From positions 1 through 64,000 of the forward strand of contig JAJFHD010000038.1 in the NCBI GenBank assembly GCA_021775805.1: DNA of 64,000 nt, written 5' to 3'. Origin of the DNA: Alphaproteobacteria bacterium (GTDB taxonomy: Bacteria > Pseudomonadota > Alphaproteobacteria > Rhizobiales > JAJFHC01). Shown here in pieces: positions 55,816 to 64,000 of this stretch. A program made the translations under genes and the position numbers. A model generated the notes under the pieces. That model ran no database searches and was not told the origin of the DNA. It saw only the letters and a list, made by a program, of their open reading frames with translations. Positions within the stretch are counted from its first letter, which is position 1, and the number at the start of each line of letters is the position of its first letter.

Positions 55816-57570
55816 TTATTCTTCCGGAATGCCCAGCTTGCGCAGGAAAACTGCGATGTCCTCCAACGCCTGCGGGGAAAACACCATCGCTTCCTTGTAC
55901 CGCTTGACAGTCATGTCGGGATAAGACTTTAACATCGCAGCAAAGGAGGCCTCCGCTTCTTCGATGCGGCCAGCGGCCAACAATGCGGGGGCAAGATTTC
56001 GATGAATCCAATAGGCACTGGGGCGTTCCATCAATGCACGCAGGAACAGATCGGCAGACGCGTTGTAGCCGCCGGAAATCTGATGTGCGGAGGCCATTCC
56101 GACGAGGTTGTTGAAATTCATTGGGTCAAGCGGGCTAAGGCGCATCGCATGCTCAAAATGGCCGAACGCCGCAGCAGGGCGGTCCGCATAGACCTCTAAC
56201 CAGCCCAACCTGCTGAGCGCCCAAGCGGAGTTGGGGTCGAGTGCGATAGCACGCTCCAGCAGAATGCGGGCGGTGCCGTAGTTGCGCGCGAACGTGTGCA
56301 CAACGCCCAGCACCGACAGGATCAGTGGATCATCCCCCGACAGTCCTGCGGCCTTTTCCGCCATCTCAAGGGCACGGGCCCTAACAGTCACAATATCATC
56401 GGACCAGTTGTAGACCGAATGCTGTGACCAACACCAAGCTGACAGCGCCAAGGCCAGGGGATATTCGGGGTCAATCTTCAACGCGTTTTCCAGCAAGACC
56501 AATGCCTTGGCAGATTCGTCTTGCTCTTGCATCCAGACATGGCGCATGGCCCGCATGGTATAGTCATAGGCCCCCATATCATGTGGGCGTTTGCGGGTGG
56601 CACGGTCAATTTCAGCGCTTTGGATCGACGGCTGCAACGCCCCGGCGACCTGTTCTGTGATCCGGTCTTGCAAATCGAACAACTCGCTATCTGCGCCATC
56701 GTATTTTTCTGCCCATAGGTGTGCGCCGGTTGTCGTCTCAATCAGCTGGACAGTAATCCGCAACTTGCCGCCAGCACGTTGTACCGATCCCTCGAGCACA
56801 TAGCCGACGCCCAATTCCCGGCCGATGTCGATCACGTTCATGTGCCGGCCCTTGTAGGCAAAGGCTGAATTGCGGGCGATGACAAAGAACGACCGGATGC
56901 GCGAAAGGGCGGCGGTAAGCCCTTCAACGACACCATCCGCAAAATAGTCCTGATCGGGGTCGCTCGACATATTGTCGAACGGCAGCACTGCGATAGAGGG
57001 CTTGTCAGGCAAGGCCAACCTTTGCGGCGTGTCATGCGTCTGCGTATTCGGCCAACGGAACACGCGGACCTTGCGCAGGATGTTTTTCAGAACCCTTTCG
57101 CCCACATCGGCAAACTCTGCGTCGATCTTGCCGTTCACATGTTCATAGGCCGTGGCGCTGAGTGCGACGCCGCCGGGAGTGCAGACTTCTTGGATACGCG
57201 CGGCAACGTTCACGCCGTCGCCAAATATGTCCGTCCCTTCAAGGATCACATCGCCCAGATTGATCCCAATGCGCATGGCAACCGCCTTTTCGGGCGGGAT
57301 ATCCTCGTTAAACGCGCGCATCTGTTCCTGTATTGCGATGGCAGCACTGACGGCATCAACGACGCTGGAAAAGATGATGATCGCCCCATCCCCCATCAGC
57401 TTGGCGATCCGCCCTTGATGGCGCATCACCTGAGGTGAGACGATGGTTTTTTGCAACCGCTTGAGCGTGGCCAGAGTGCCGTCCTCATCCGCGCCCATCA
57501 GGCGGGAAAAGCCCACAACATCAATTGAGATGATCGCGGCGAGTTGCCGTTGGGTGCGCCGTATGGACAT
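55816..57570 (-). CDS. Class III adenylate/guanylate cyclase with TolB-like domain and TPR repeats
   Basis: 584 residues. Cyclase domain, about residues 8-175: IISIDVVGFSRLMGADEDGTLATLKRL (metal Asp), KLMGDGAIIIF (second metal Asp) and GDGVNVAARIQEVC (transition-state Asn and Arg), so it looks catalytically complete. Residues about 188-300 are the domain starting PSIAVLPFDNMSSDPDQDYFADGVVEGL, seen in many such proteins and ending GAHLWAEKYDG. TPRs fill the rest. No membrane segment. It starts 19 bp after the decarboxylase stop with GGGAGC upstream, so it is the third gene of the cysK operon. Makes cAMP or cGMP; which one is uncertain. Confidence 0.87.
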   Translation of the reverse strand: MSIRRTQRQLAAIISIDVVGFSRLMGADEDGTLATLKRLQKTIVSPQVMRHQGRIAKLMGDGAIIIFSSVVDAVSAAIAIQEQMRAFNEDIPPEKAVAMRIGINLGDVILEGTDIFGDGVNVAARIQEVCTPGGVALSATAYEHVNGKIDAEFADVGERVLKNILRKVRVFRWPNTQTHDTPQRLALPDKPSIAVLPFDNMSSDPDQDYFADGVVEGLTAALSRIRSFFVIARNSAFAYKGRHMNVIDIGRELGVGYVLEGSVQRAGGKLRITVQLIETTTGAHLWAEKYDGADSELFDLQDRITEQVAGALQPSIQSAEIDRATRKRPHDMGAYDYTMRAMRHVWMQEQDESAKALVLLENALKIDPEYPLALALSAWCWSQHSVYNWSDDIVTVRARALEMAEKAAGLSGDDPLILSVLGVVHTFARNYGTARILLERAIALDPNSAWALSRLGWLEVYADRPAAAFGHFEHAMRLSPLDPMNFNNLVGMASAHQISGGYNASADLFLRALMERPSAYWIHRNLAPALLAAGRIEEAEASFAAMLKSYPDMTVKRYKEAMVFSPQALEDIAVFLRKLGIPEE

Positions 57571-57589
57571 AAGATGTGCTCCCTGTTCA

Positions 57590-59026
57590 TCAACTTGTTA
57601 CGGATTCGAGAGATGGCGCGGCCAAGACTTGTGTCCAAGCAGTGCGGATCGCCTGTATGGTGATTGCGGCGTCCTCATCAGAGATGGCACCAGAGATAAC
57701 AGAAATCCGCATGACCCATTCACCGCGCCAGGCAGCCCCGGCAACAAAGATGATGCCGTCTGCGACCAGCTGATTCATAACGGATGTAGCCAAAACCTTG
57801 CGCCGCTCGGCGCCATCGCCATCCGCGCCAAAACGCAGGATGACCTGATTGAGCACCACGTCGTTCATCACCAGTATGCCCGGCACCTGCGCCACGTCCG
57901 CTGCGATCTTGCGGGCAAGTGCGCAGTGTCGGCTAACCATTGCGGCCACGCCACTGCGCCCCAAAGATTTAAGCGCTGCCCACGTCGACAGGCCACGCGC
58001 CCTGCGCGACAACTCTGGCACCAGATGGGATGGGAGTCGCTCACCGGCGCCTTTGGCAGGCAGGTAGCTGGCGGAAATCGCCATGCTGCGTTGAAGCGCA
58101 TCAGCATCACGGACAATCGCATAGCCAGAATCAAAGGGGACTTGCAGCCATTTATGGCCGTCCACGACCCAGGAATCTGCCCTTTCAATCCCTTCGGTCA
58201 AAGGTCGCAGGTCAGGCACGGCGCGCGCCCAAAGCCCAAAAGCCGCGTCTACATGGAGCCACGCTTCATTATCATGGGCAATATCTGCGAGGCTCGCAAA
58301 AGGATCAAAGGCCCCGGTGTTGATCTGCCCCGCCTGAGCGATAATCAGTTTTAGACCCTCGCAGGCTGCACAGCGGCGGGCCAGATCCTCAGCCAACATC
58401 CGACCTTGGCTGTCCGTGTCCACGCGTACAACCCGGCGTTCACCAAATCCCAGATAGCGCAGCGCAGAAAGAACCGAAGCATGCACATCATCACTGACAA
58501 AGACATGCACCTGGGGCGCGCCGAAAAGCCCATCCGCCTCGCAGTCCCACCCGCTCCGTCGCAGCAAGGAGCCGCGCGCGGCGGCGAGTGCCGCAAAGCT
58601 GCCGGCGGTGGCACCGGTAACAAATCCCACGGCAGCTTCTCGCGGCAGATCCAAAATCTCCAGCAACCATCCCGCCGCGATTTCCTCTACTGCGGCAGCC
58701 GTTGGCGTTACCGAATGCATCGCCGCATTCTGGCCCCAAGCCGCGGCCAACCAATCGGCCGCCACACTCACCGGTGCAGAGGCCCCCATCACCCACCCGA
58801 AAAACCGAGGGTGGGTGATGGGCATCAGGCCCGCTTCGCCGAGGTCGGCAAGCTCATTGATCACCGCGCAATCAGGAATCCCCGCTTCGGGCAAAGGCCC
58901 TGCAAAACGCGCGAGCATCTGGTGATAGCTGAGCTGTGGCTTTACTCGCTGAGTGGCAACCTCAGACCTGTACGCCACAGCCCGGCGACATGCGGTTTCA
59001 AAAACATCCATAACGGCTTTGCTCAC
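57590..59026 (-). CDS. PLP-dependent group II amino acid decarboxylase
   Basis: 478 residues. Catalytic K292 in VVDGHKWLQVPFDSGYA, PLP-ring Asp in WLHVDAAFG (D260), and the group II N-terminal phrase ITHPRFFGWVMGASAPVSVAADWLAAAWGQNAAMH. Members act on aromatic amino acids, glutamate, 2,4-diaminobutyrate or cysteine sulfinate/cysteate; the substrate cannot be told from sequence. The GTG start overlaps the cysK stop by four bases. Pairing with a cysteine-synthase-like enzyme suggests a sulfur or beta-substituted alanine substrate, with cysteate-to-taurine one option. Confidence 0.86.
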   Translation of the reverse strand: MSKAVMDVFETACRRAVAYRSEVATQRVKPQLSYHQMLARFAGPLPEAGIPDCAVINELADLGEAGLMPITHPRFFGWVMGASAPVSVAADWLAAAWGQNAAMHSVTPTAAAVEEIAAGWLLEILDLPREAAVGFVTGATAGSFAALAAARGSLLRRSGWDCEADGLFGAPQVHVFVSDDVHASVLSALRYLGFGERRVVRVDTDSQGRMLAEDLARRCAACEGLKLIIAQAGQINTGAFDPFASLADIAHDNEAWLHVDAAFGLWARAVPDLRPLTEGIERADSWVVDGHKWLQVPFDSGYAIVRDADALQRSMAISASYLPAKGAGERLPSHLVPELSRRARGLSTWAALKSLGRSGVAAMVSRHCALARKIAADVAQVPGILVMNDVVLNQVILRFGADGDGAERRKVLATSVMNQLVADGIIFVAGAAWRGEWVMRISVISGAISDEDAAITIQAIRTAWTQVLAAPSLESVTS

Positions 59027-60105
59027 CCCATTTGCGCGTCTGGTGTAGACATCGAGATGGCAAGCTCATCGGCATTCATATCCTCGGCGATGTTTTCAAA
59101 CATCGGAGTACTCAAGTACCGTTCCCCGGTGTCGGGCAACATACACAGGATGACGGAGTCCGTCGGTGCCTTTTCGGCAACCGCCAATGCCACGGCAAAG
59201 GTTGCCCCGCCCGAGATACCGGCGAAAATCCCCTCTTTCTGGGCAAGATCCTGTGCGCATTTGATCCCATCAGCTCCAGCGACTGGGATCAGCTCATCAT
59301 AATATGCGCCATCAATGGCCTCTTGTAGAACGGCGGGGATGAAATCGGGGGTCCAGCCCTGAATTGGATGGGGTTCAAACGCGGGATGGCTGACGTCCGG
59401 GGCGTTAGTGGCATCGCGTTCCTGTGCGTGCCCGCTGCCCAGCAATTGCGCATTGGAAGGCTCCGTCAGGATGATCTTGGTATCAGGCCGCTCTTTGCGC
59501 AGCACACGTCCGATCCCGGAAATGGTCCCGCCTGAACCATAACCAGTGACAAAACAATCCAATCGTGATCCGTCGAAATCTCCGATGATCTCGCGTCCAG
59601 TTGTAGATTCATGAATGTCGGCATTGGCCTCAGTTTCAAACTGTGCGGCCAGAAACCAACCATGTTGCTTAGCCAAGGCCGCTGCCTTTTTGTACATGCC
59701 CACGCCCTTCAAGGCGCGCGGAGTCAACACCACTTTCGCACCCAGCATTCGCATGAGGCGCCGACGTTCAACCGAGAAACTGTCGGCCATCGTAACAACC
59801 AACGGATAGCTTTTCTGGGCGCAAACCATTGCCAAACCGATACCGGTATTGCCGCTGGTGGCTTCAACCACCGTTTGACCGGGCTTGAGTGCACCGGACC
59901 GCTCTGCCGCTTCGATGATGTTCACGGCCAGCCGGTCCTTGACAGATCCACCGGGATTGAAGGCTTCGGCCTTTACATAGATCGTCGCGCCATGTGTCGG
60001 AATATTGTTGACGCGGATCACTGGCGTGTCACCGATTGTGTCCAGCACGCTGTCAAAAAGCCGGCCGCGTCCATGCGTTGTTCGGATGGATTGATCTATT
60101 CCCAT
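59023..60105 (-). CDS. cysK: Cysteine synthase-like PLP enzyme (CysK family)
   Basis: 360 residues, longer than the common 310-320. PLP lysine K56 in NPGGSVKDRLA, the substrate loop EATSGNTGIGLAMV, phosphate loop GYGSGGTISGIGRVLR, and C-terminal CMLPDTGERYLST. CysK-type enzymes join O-acetylserine (some O-phosphoserine) with sulfide; other fold-type II members use sulfite or amines. AAGGAA precedes the ATG. It is the first gene of an operon with a decarboxylase and a cyclase, so it may have a specialised role apart from general cysteine supply. Confidence 0.87.
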   Translation of the reverse strand: MGIDQSIRTTHGRGRLFDSVLDTIGDTPVIRVNNIPTHGATIYVKAEAFNPGGSVKDRLAVNIIEAAERSGALKPGQTVVEATSGNTGIGLAMVCAQKSYPLVVTMADSFSVERRRLMRMLGAKVVLTPRALKGVGMYKKAAALAKQHGWFLAAQFETEANADIHESTTGREIIGDFDGSRLDCFVTGYGSGGTISGIGRVLRKERPDTKIILTEPSNAQLLGSGHAQERDATNAPDVSHPAFEPHPIQGWTPDFIPAVLQEAIDGAYYDELIPVAGADGIKCAQDLAQKEGIFAGISGGATFAVALAVAEKAPTDSVILCMLPDTGERYLSTPMFENIAEDMNADELAISMSTPDAQMG

Positions 60106-60164
60106 TGGTCATTTCCTTGCTGTTGGATGGTCGGTCATTTTATCGATTGCGGCAGTTGATGTTG

Positions 60165-60265
60165 TACCAGCGGTATTGGCGATTGACTCTTAACGTTGGC
60201 CCTAAATTGTTATTTATCAGCGGATTACGTAAATCCGCATCAATCAATTGCCAATACCGCTGGTA
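60165..60265. repeat. 22-bp inverted repeat in the cysK-regulator divergent region
   Basis: Left arm 60165-60186 and right arm 60244-60265 are complementary at 21 of 22 positions (arms begin TACCAGCGGTATTGGC). Each arm contains a smaller TACC-N3-GGTA palindrome. Between them GCGGATT-ACGTA-AATCCGC (60220-60238) forms another perfect palindrome. This could be paired operator sites for the divergent regulator or a small remnant element. Confidence 0.75.
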
Positions 60266-60392
60266 TAATGGTTCACTTGGAGCGATGGACCGAGCGTTGT
60301 ATGATCTTTGTCTGACAGATCTCTGATGATCCTGCTTGAGGGGAACTTGAGTTTTCCGTGGTATTCTCGTCATCTGGCAGTAAGGATTGCAT

Positions 60393-61958
60393 ATGCGTTA
60401 TCGCTTTGGCCCTTTCACATTGGACGTCACTCGCGGGCTGCTTCAGGACGCAGGCCGCGACGTCGCGATAGAACCGCGTGGCTTTGCGCTGCTGGAGCTT
60501 CTAGTCTCGCACCACGACAGGATGGTGACAAAGGACGAGATCATCGAGACGGTCTGGGACGGACGGATCGTGTCAGATGCCGCGATTGCCACAGTAATCA
60601 AGACAACCCGAAAAGCTCTTGGTGATGATGGGGTGGGGCAAAAATTCATTCGCACGGTGCGCGGACGAGGCGTTCGATTTGTCGGTATCCTTGCGCCAAG
60701 TGTACCTGCCGAGGCGCGCAAACCTCAAATCGAACCTGCGCCATCAGCGCTGGTTGCACCGTCATCGCGCCCTTCCATTGCCATCCTGCCTTTTCGGATG
60801 GTCGGGTATTCCCAAACCTTCAGCGCAATTGCTGATGCGATCCCCGCAGAACTGATTTCATGCCTGTCTCGCCTGCGGTGGCTGACCGTTGTGTCGCGTG
60901 GGTCTACGTTTCGCTTTCGCGAAAGTGAGCCTGATCTGGCTGCGATCAAAACGGCGCTTGGCGCCAAATACTGCCTGACTGGGTTGGTCGAGATTTTCGG
61001 CGCTGTGATCGCGATTTCTGTCGAACTGTCAGACACCCGAACTCAGGCTGTCGTCTGGAGCGAACGATTTTCCGGCACCGTCAGTGATGTCAACGAGACC
61101 AGAAATGACATTGTGACCCATGTGATTTCCGCGCTGGAACTTCACGTGCCCCTGAATGAGGCAAAACGCGCCCGCTTGCGGCCCCCTGAAAACCTGGATG
61201 CCTGGAGCATCTATCATTTGGGTTTGCAGCACATGTACCGGTTCAACAAGGCCGACAATCTGATCGCAGCCAGCCATTTTGAAAGAGCGACACTCCTCGA
61301 TCCGGACTTTGCCCGTGCCCATGCTGCGCGGTCTTTTACCAGCTTCCAAAACGCGTTTCTTAAATACAGCGCCGATGTGACAACTGAGGCCGACAACACG
61401 CGCCGGTTCGCCGAGAAAGCTGTAGAATTAGATCCGGTAGACCCTTTTGCAAATTTCACGCTCGGCCGTGCACATTGGCTTAGAAGCGATCCTGAGGCCG
61501 GGATGCCCTGGATTGATCGCGCGATAGAGCTTAGCCCAAATTTCGCGCAAGGTTTCTATGCGCATGGCTGGGGCGACGTGATGGCGGGGCGGGGCGACGA
61601 GGCCCTGCAGCAGCTTCAAAAGGCAATTGCCCTCAGCCCGTTAGACCCGTTTCTGTATGCGATGCAAAGCGCATGTGGGTTGGCTTATCTGCAAATGGAA
61701 GAATATGAAAACGCCGCCCTCTGGGCCGAAAGAGGGGCCCGCGCACCAGGTTCGCATTTTCTGATCGGAGCCATCGCTGCGATGATCTGCAAAATTAACG
61801 GTGATGAAGAAAAGGCCATCCATTGGGCAACGACGACGAAAGTTCGCAGACCGGATACCTCTGTGGCAATGTTCTTCTATGCCTTTCCCTTTGAAGACCA
61901 ACAAATGCGGTCTCAGATTACTTCAGCTTTGGTCTCGGTTGGTTTCCAAACCGACTAA
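60393..61958 (+). CDS. CadC-like winged-helix regulator with TolB-like domain and TPR repeats
   Basis: 521 residues from ATG 60393, with AAGGA six bases upstream. Residues 1-92 form an OmpR/CadC-type winged helix (FGPFTLDVTRGLLQDAGRDVAIEPRGFALLELLVSHHDRMVTKDEIIETVWDGRIVSDAAIATVIKTTRKALGDDG...IRTVRGRGVRFVG). Residues about 120-240 repeat the domain starting PSIAILPFRMVGY that the cyclase also has; TPRs follow to the end. There is no transmembrane helix, so unlike CadC it is cytoplasmic. It probably controls the divergent cysK operon through the inverted repeat between them. Confidence 0.85.
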   Translation: MRYRFGPFTLDVTRGLLQDAGRDVAIEPRGFALLELLVSHHDRMVTKDEIIETVWDGRIVSDAAIATVIKTTRKALGDDGVGQKFIRTVRGRGVRFVGILAPSVPAEARKPQIEPAPSALVAPSSRPSIAILPFRMVGYSQTFSAIADAIPAELISCLSRLRWLTVVSRGSTFRFRESEPDLAAIKTALGAKYCLTGLVEIFGAVIAISVELSDTRTQAVVWSERFSGTVSDVNETRNDIVTHVISALELHVPLNEAKRARLRPPENLDAWSIYHLGLQHMYRFNKADNLIAASHFERATLLDPDFARAHAARSFTSFQNAFLKYSADVTTEADNTRRFAEKAVELDPVDPFANFTLGRAHWLRSDPEAGMPWIDRAIELSPNFAQGFYAHGWGDVMAGRGDEALQQLQKAIALSPLDPFLYAMQSACGLAYLQMEEYENAALWAERGARAPGSHFLIGAIAAMICKINGDEEKAIHWATTTKVRRPDTSVAMFFYAFPFEDQQMRSQITSALVSVGFQTD

Positions 61959-61964
61959 AAACTA

Positions 61965-62192
61965 TCATTTGGTTGCAGAACGGAGATAGCTGCCATTGGT
62001 GCAGTTGCAGCGAAAGCTAACTTTGCCACGTTTCTGCCATTCCAAAAGACCAATGTAGACGTCCGCAGACTGGTCAAAGATGCCCTCTCTGAGAATTGGC
62101 GCGGTACGAACGTTTACCCCCAGCGCCGGAAACGCCGACTGGCACCGCCGACTATAGTCAATAGTGGTTGAAGATCGCAGCAATCGGAGCAT
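61965..62192 (-). CDS. Small hypothetical protein or remnant
   Basis: 75 codons, ending CNCTNGSYLRSATK-like (RCNCTNGSYLRSATK). The stretch AFPALGVNVRTAPILREGIFDQSADVYIGLLEWQKRGKVSF looks protein-like, with three cysteines and normal residue balance, but it has no family I recognise and no clear ribosome site at ATG 62192. The frame continues upstream antisense to the TPR gene, so the true start is uncertain. It may be the cut 3' end of a longer gene. Confidence 0.35.
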   Translation of the reverse strand: MLRLLRSSTTIDYSRRCQSAFPALGVNVRTAPILREGIFDQSADVYIGLLEWQKRGKVSFRCNCTNGSYLRSATK

Positions 62193-62304
62193 CGTATTAC
62201 GATTGCAAGTGCGAACCTTGGAGCAGTATGAGGAGAAGTGTTGCGGTTTTCCGCCTGCACCCGCTGAGCAACGTTGAGGGCGATCGGGCGGCTTCATACT
62301 GCAA

Positions 62305-64000
62305 TCAGTTCGCGGCGGCGGTCTTTCCGGCGTCCGATGCAACTTCCTCTTCAAGTGACTTCCGGAAGTCCTCCAGGAAAGTCTCCAGGGAGTCGACGCT
62401 GGCGATCTCCTTGGCCAGATTTCGGAATTCGATGCCGGCATGATCCGACGGTTGTGTGACAACGTCAAACGATGACGCAAGATTGGTGCGGTTCATCCGT
62501 TCGAGGAACTGGTCTCTGAACCTCGAGAGACCGAAAGCGTCTTCGGCAAGCGCATATGAAATCGCGCCTTTCATCACCTCCACCCTTGTCGTCTTGCTGA
62601 GCGGTTTATCCTTGCCGGCGGTCGCTGTCAGGACACGTTCAAACGCTTCGCCCGACTTCTGCCAGCTTTCGTTCTTCCAGTAGGCCTGCGCCCTGGCCCG
62701 TTCGAATTCAACGCCATCAAGGCCAGTCAAAAGATCAACGGCCTGCTGCGGCAAACCAATCTCCGACAGTGCCGTCGCTTCCAGGAGAATTCGTTTACTC
62801 TTCAATGATTGCGGCAACATCGCCTGCCGGCTCTTCCTCAACACCTCCAGCGCCATCTTGGGCTTGTGGTCCATCAGATGAACCACCGCCAGCTTGGCCG
62901 CGACCTGCGCGCGGGCCGAACCGTGAAGGCGCTTCTCGACCTGATGCGTCAGCACCTCCGCTGCCTTGTCGAGAAGATCCACGGCAACCAGGCGATCGGC
63001 AAGCTTGCGGATCATTTCGTCGCCCAGACGTCCCACCGGGGTCAGTTCGCGAAAGTCGTAGTAAAGCCCCAGGGCCTTGATCGGAGACATTTTCTCCGCC
63101 CGGCCGTCCAGATACAGACTGCGGAACAACGCCGCCATGTCGTCGTGGATCGAGCGGGCAATCGGATTGCCGGGAAAGTTGACGACCGCGGTTTTCATCA
63201 GACCCATTGCGCGCCGGTACTGATGCTGCATCGCATGCATCTTCGCCAGCTCACGCAACACCTGCAATTCGAGATCGTCGCCCCGCCACATGACCGTCGC
63301 GCTTTCCAGGCGATGCACGGCTTCATCCGGCGTGATCGTTCCCATTTCAAGGGCAAGCCCGGTGTGATGAAACGTGGCTTCGGCCTCCGCCTTTCGGTCT
63401 GTGCTGGCAATCGCCAGTCCATAAGCGTCAAGCGCCTCGGCCGTACGCCCGAGCCCCTGCAGCAGACGTCCACGCAGCAGCGTCGCAGCCGCCTCCTTGG
63501 TCGGCCCCAACCGCTTGTCGGGAAGCGAGCGCAACTGGAAGTCGGCCGTCTGCCAGTCTTCCACTTCGATCGCCGTACGTGCCGCGTTCAACCGGAACCG
63601 GTTGCGCAGTTCCTCGGGATATTGACTGATTTCGTCCTCGCTGCGGATGTAATCCACCAACGCCTCGCGCCAATGCCGCAATTGCCGGTTCATCTCTGCC
63701 CGCCATGGCATCATCGAAGCGTCGTCCTGCACGCCGAAATACGACAGGTCCTTGCCGGCGCTCGTTGGGCGGTGCATCAAAATCTTTGCGATTGCCAGCA
63801 TGGCATGAAATATCGGTTTGCCCTCAACATCCGGGTCGTTCTCGCGGATCAGGTGAAGCTGGCCATAGGCCTCGGGGCCCAGCTGGTTGGAGAGGTAGAA
63901 CTTGGCAAGCTCCAGCCGCAGACCGACGGCCTGGAATCCCGGCAACGTGGAGATCCCGTATTCCAGTTCCCCCACATAGTCCGAAAACGGTTTGTCGGTA
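62305..64000 (-). CDS. Large TPR-type protein, 5' end beyond the window
   Basis: About 565 residues are visible and the frame stays open through base 64000, so the GTG at 63975 is internal and the start lies outside. The chain is all-helical with repeated TPR-like pairs (TLLRGRLLQGLGRTAEALDAYGLAIAS, LAKMHAMQHQYRRAMGLMKTAVVNFP, LLEATALSEIGLPQQAVDLLTGLDG). The C-terminus is acidic and coiled (LETFLEDFRKSLEEEVASDAG). Similar large TPR genes stand near flagellar clusters in related bacteria, so a motility role is possible but unproven. Confidence 0.7.
   Translation of the reverse strand, partial: TDKPFSDYVGELEYGISTLPGFQAVGLRLELAKFYLSNQLGPEAYGQLHLIRENDPDVEGKPIFHAMLAIAKILMHRPTSAGKDLSYFGVQDDASMMPWRAEMNRQLRHWREALVDYIRSEDEISQYPEELRNRFRLNAARTAIEVEDWQTADFQLRSLPDKRLGPTKEAAATLLRGRLLQGLGRTAEALDAYGLAIASTDRKAEAEATFHHTGLALEMGTITPDEAVHRLESATVMWRGDDLELQVLRELAKMHAMQHQYRRAMGLMKTAVVNFPGNPIARSIHDDMAALFRSLYLDGRAEKMSPIKALGLYYDFRELTPVGRLGDEMIRKLADRLVAVDLLDKAAEVLTHQVEKRLHGSARAQVAAKLAVVHLMDHKPKMALEVLRKSRQAMLPQSLKSKRILLEATALSEIGLPQQAVDLLTGLDGVEFERARAQAYWKNESWQKSGEAFERVLTATAGKDKPLSKTTRVEVMKGAISYALAEDAFGLSRFRDQFLERMNRTNLASSFDVVTQPSDHAGIEFRNLAKEIASVDSLETFLEDFRKSLEEEVASDAGKTAAAN

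Noticed and set aside
60165..60265. Insertion-sequence ends around the inverted repeat
   Set aside because: No target-site duplication was seen flanking the arms and there is no transposase remnant between them, so a regulatory role is at least as likely.

Overview
The window looks like chromosome of an alphaproteobacterium, probably Rhodospirillales-like. Reasons: a CckA hybrid kinase sits in a flagellar operon whose promoter carries TTAA-N7-TTAA (CtrA-type) boxes; a GTTC-N7-GTTC LexA box lies upstream of recA; a DUF1476 (F1-ATPase zeta inhibitor) gene stands beside purC-purS-purQ-purL-bolA-grxD; and start and overlap style (ATGA/GTGA junctions, GTG and TTG starts) fits a GC-rich alphaproteobacterium. 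The genus cannot be fixed from sequence alone.

Layout. 0-2 kb: end of a phenylacetate-CoA ligase gene, its repressor paaX, and tenA. 2.2-6.4 kb (minus): a thiamine operon thiE-thiD-thiZ-thiX-thiY behind a TPP riboswitch. 6.5-8.5 kb: a CAP/SCP-domain secreted protein and purB. 8.5-15.4 kb: accessory DNA between purB and the DUF1476-purC block, holding an AT-rich 1076-residue secreted M19-like dipeptidase with six FG-GAP/VCBS-type repeats, a truncated copy of an HpcH/HpaI aldolase gene, a yceI/marR divergent pair with a perfect operator-like palindrome, and the intact aldolase. 15.4-20.7 kb: DUF1476, purC, purS, purQ, purL, bolA, grxD. 21-30 kb: rpsD, murI, trmJ-like, icd, a cyclic-nucleotide-gated-type K+ channel, alaS, recA. 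30.5-47.4 kb: accessory or variable genes, namely a TPR-sulfotransferase, an Opp peptide transporter, a pentapeptide-repeat protein, an MttB-like methyltransferase cluster with TetR, cupin and FAD oxidase genes, a caspase-FGE protein, a tiny membrane protein and an L,D-transpeptidase. 47.6-55.6 kb: cckA and flhB-fliR-fliQ-fliE-flgC-flgB, divergent from fliO-fliP. 55.8-62.2 kb: a separate module made of cysK-like, PLP decarboxylase and class III cyclase-TPR genes in one operon, divergent from a CadC-like winged-helix-TPR regulator, with a 22-bp inverted repeat between them. 62.3 kb to the end: a partial large TPR protein.

How genes work together. TenA and ThiXYZ suggest salvage of degraded thiamine pyrimidine, feeding ThiD/ThiE under TPP control. 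The pur genes form an overlapping purine operon. CckA is co-transcribed with the flagellar export genes and probably sits above CtrA control of that promoter. The 55.8-62.2 kb module is the best candidate for something undescribed: amino-acid synthesis, decarboxylation and a nucleotide cyclase in one operon facing a regulator that shares the cyclase's sensor/TPR architecture. A family of about 84-bp hairpin-forming intergenic repeats occurs three times (near 2.05, 13.2 and 37.9 kb).
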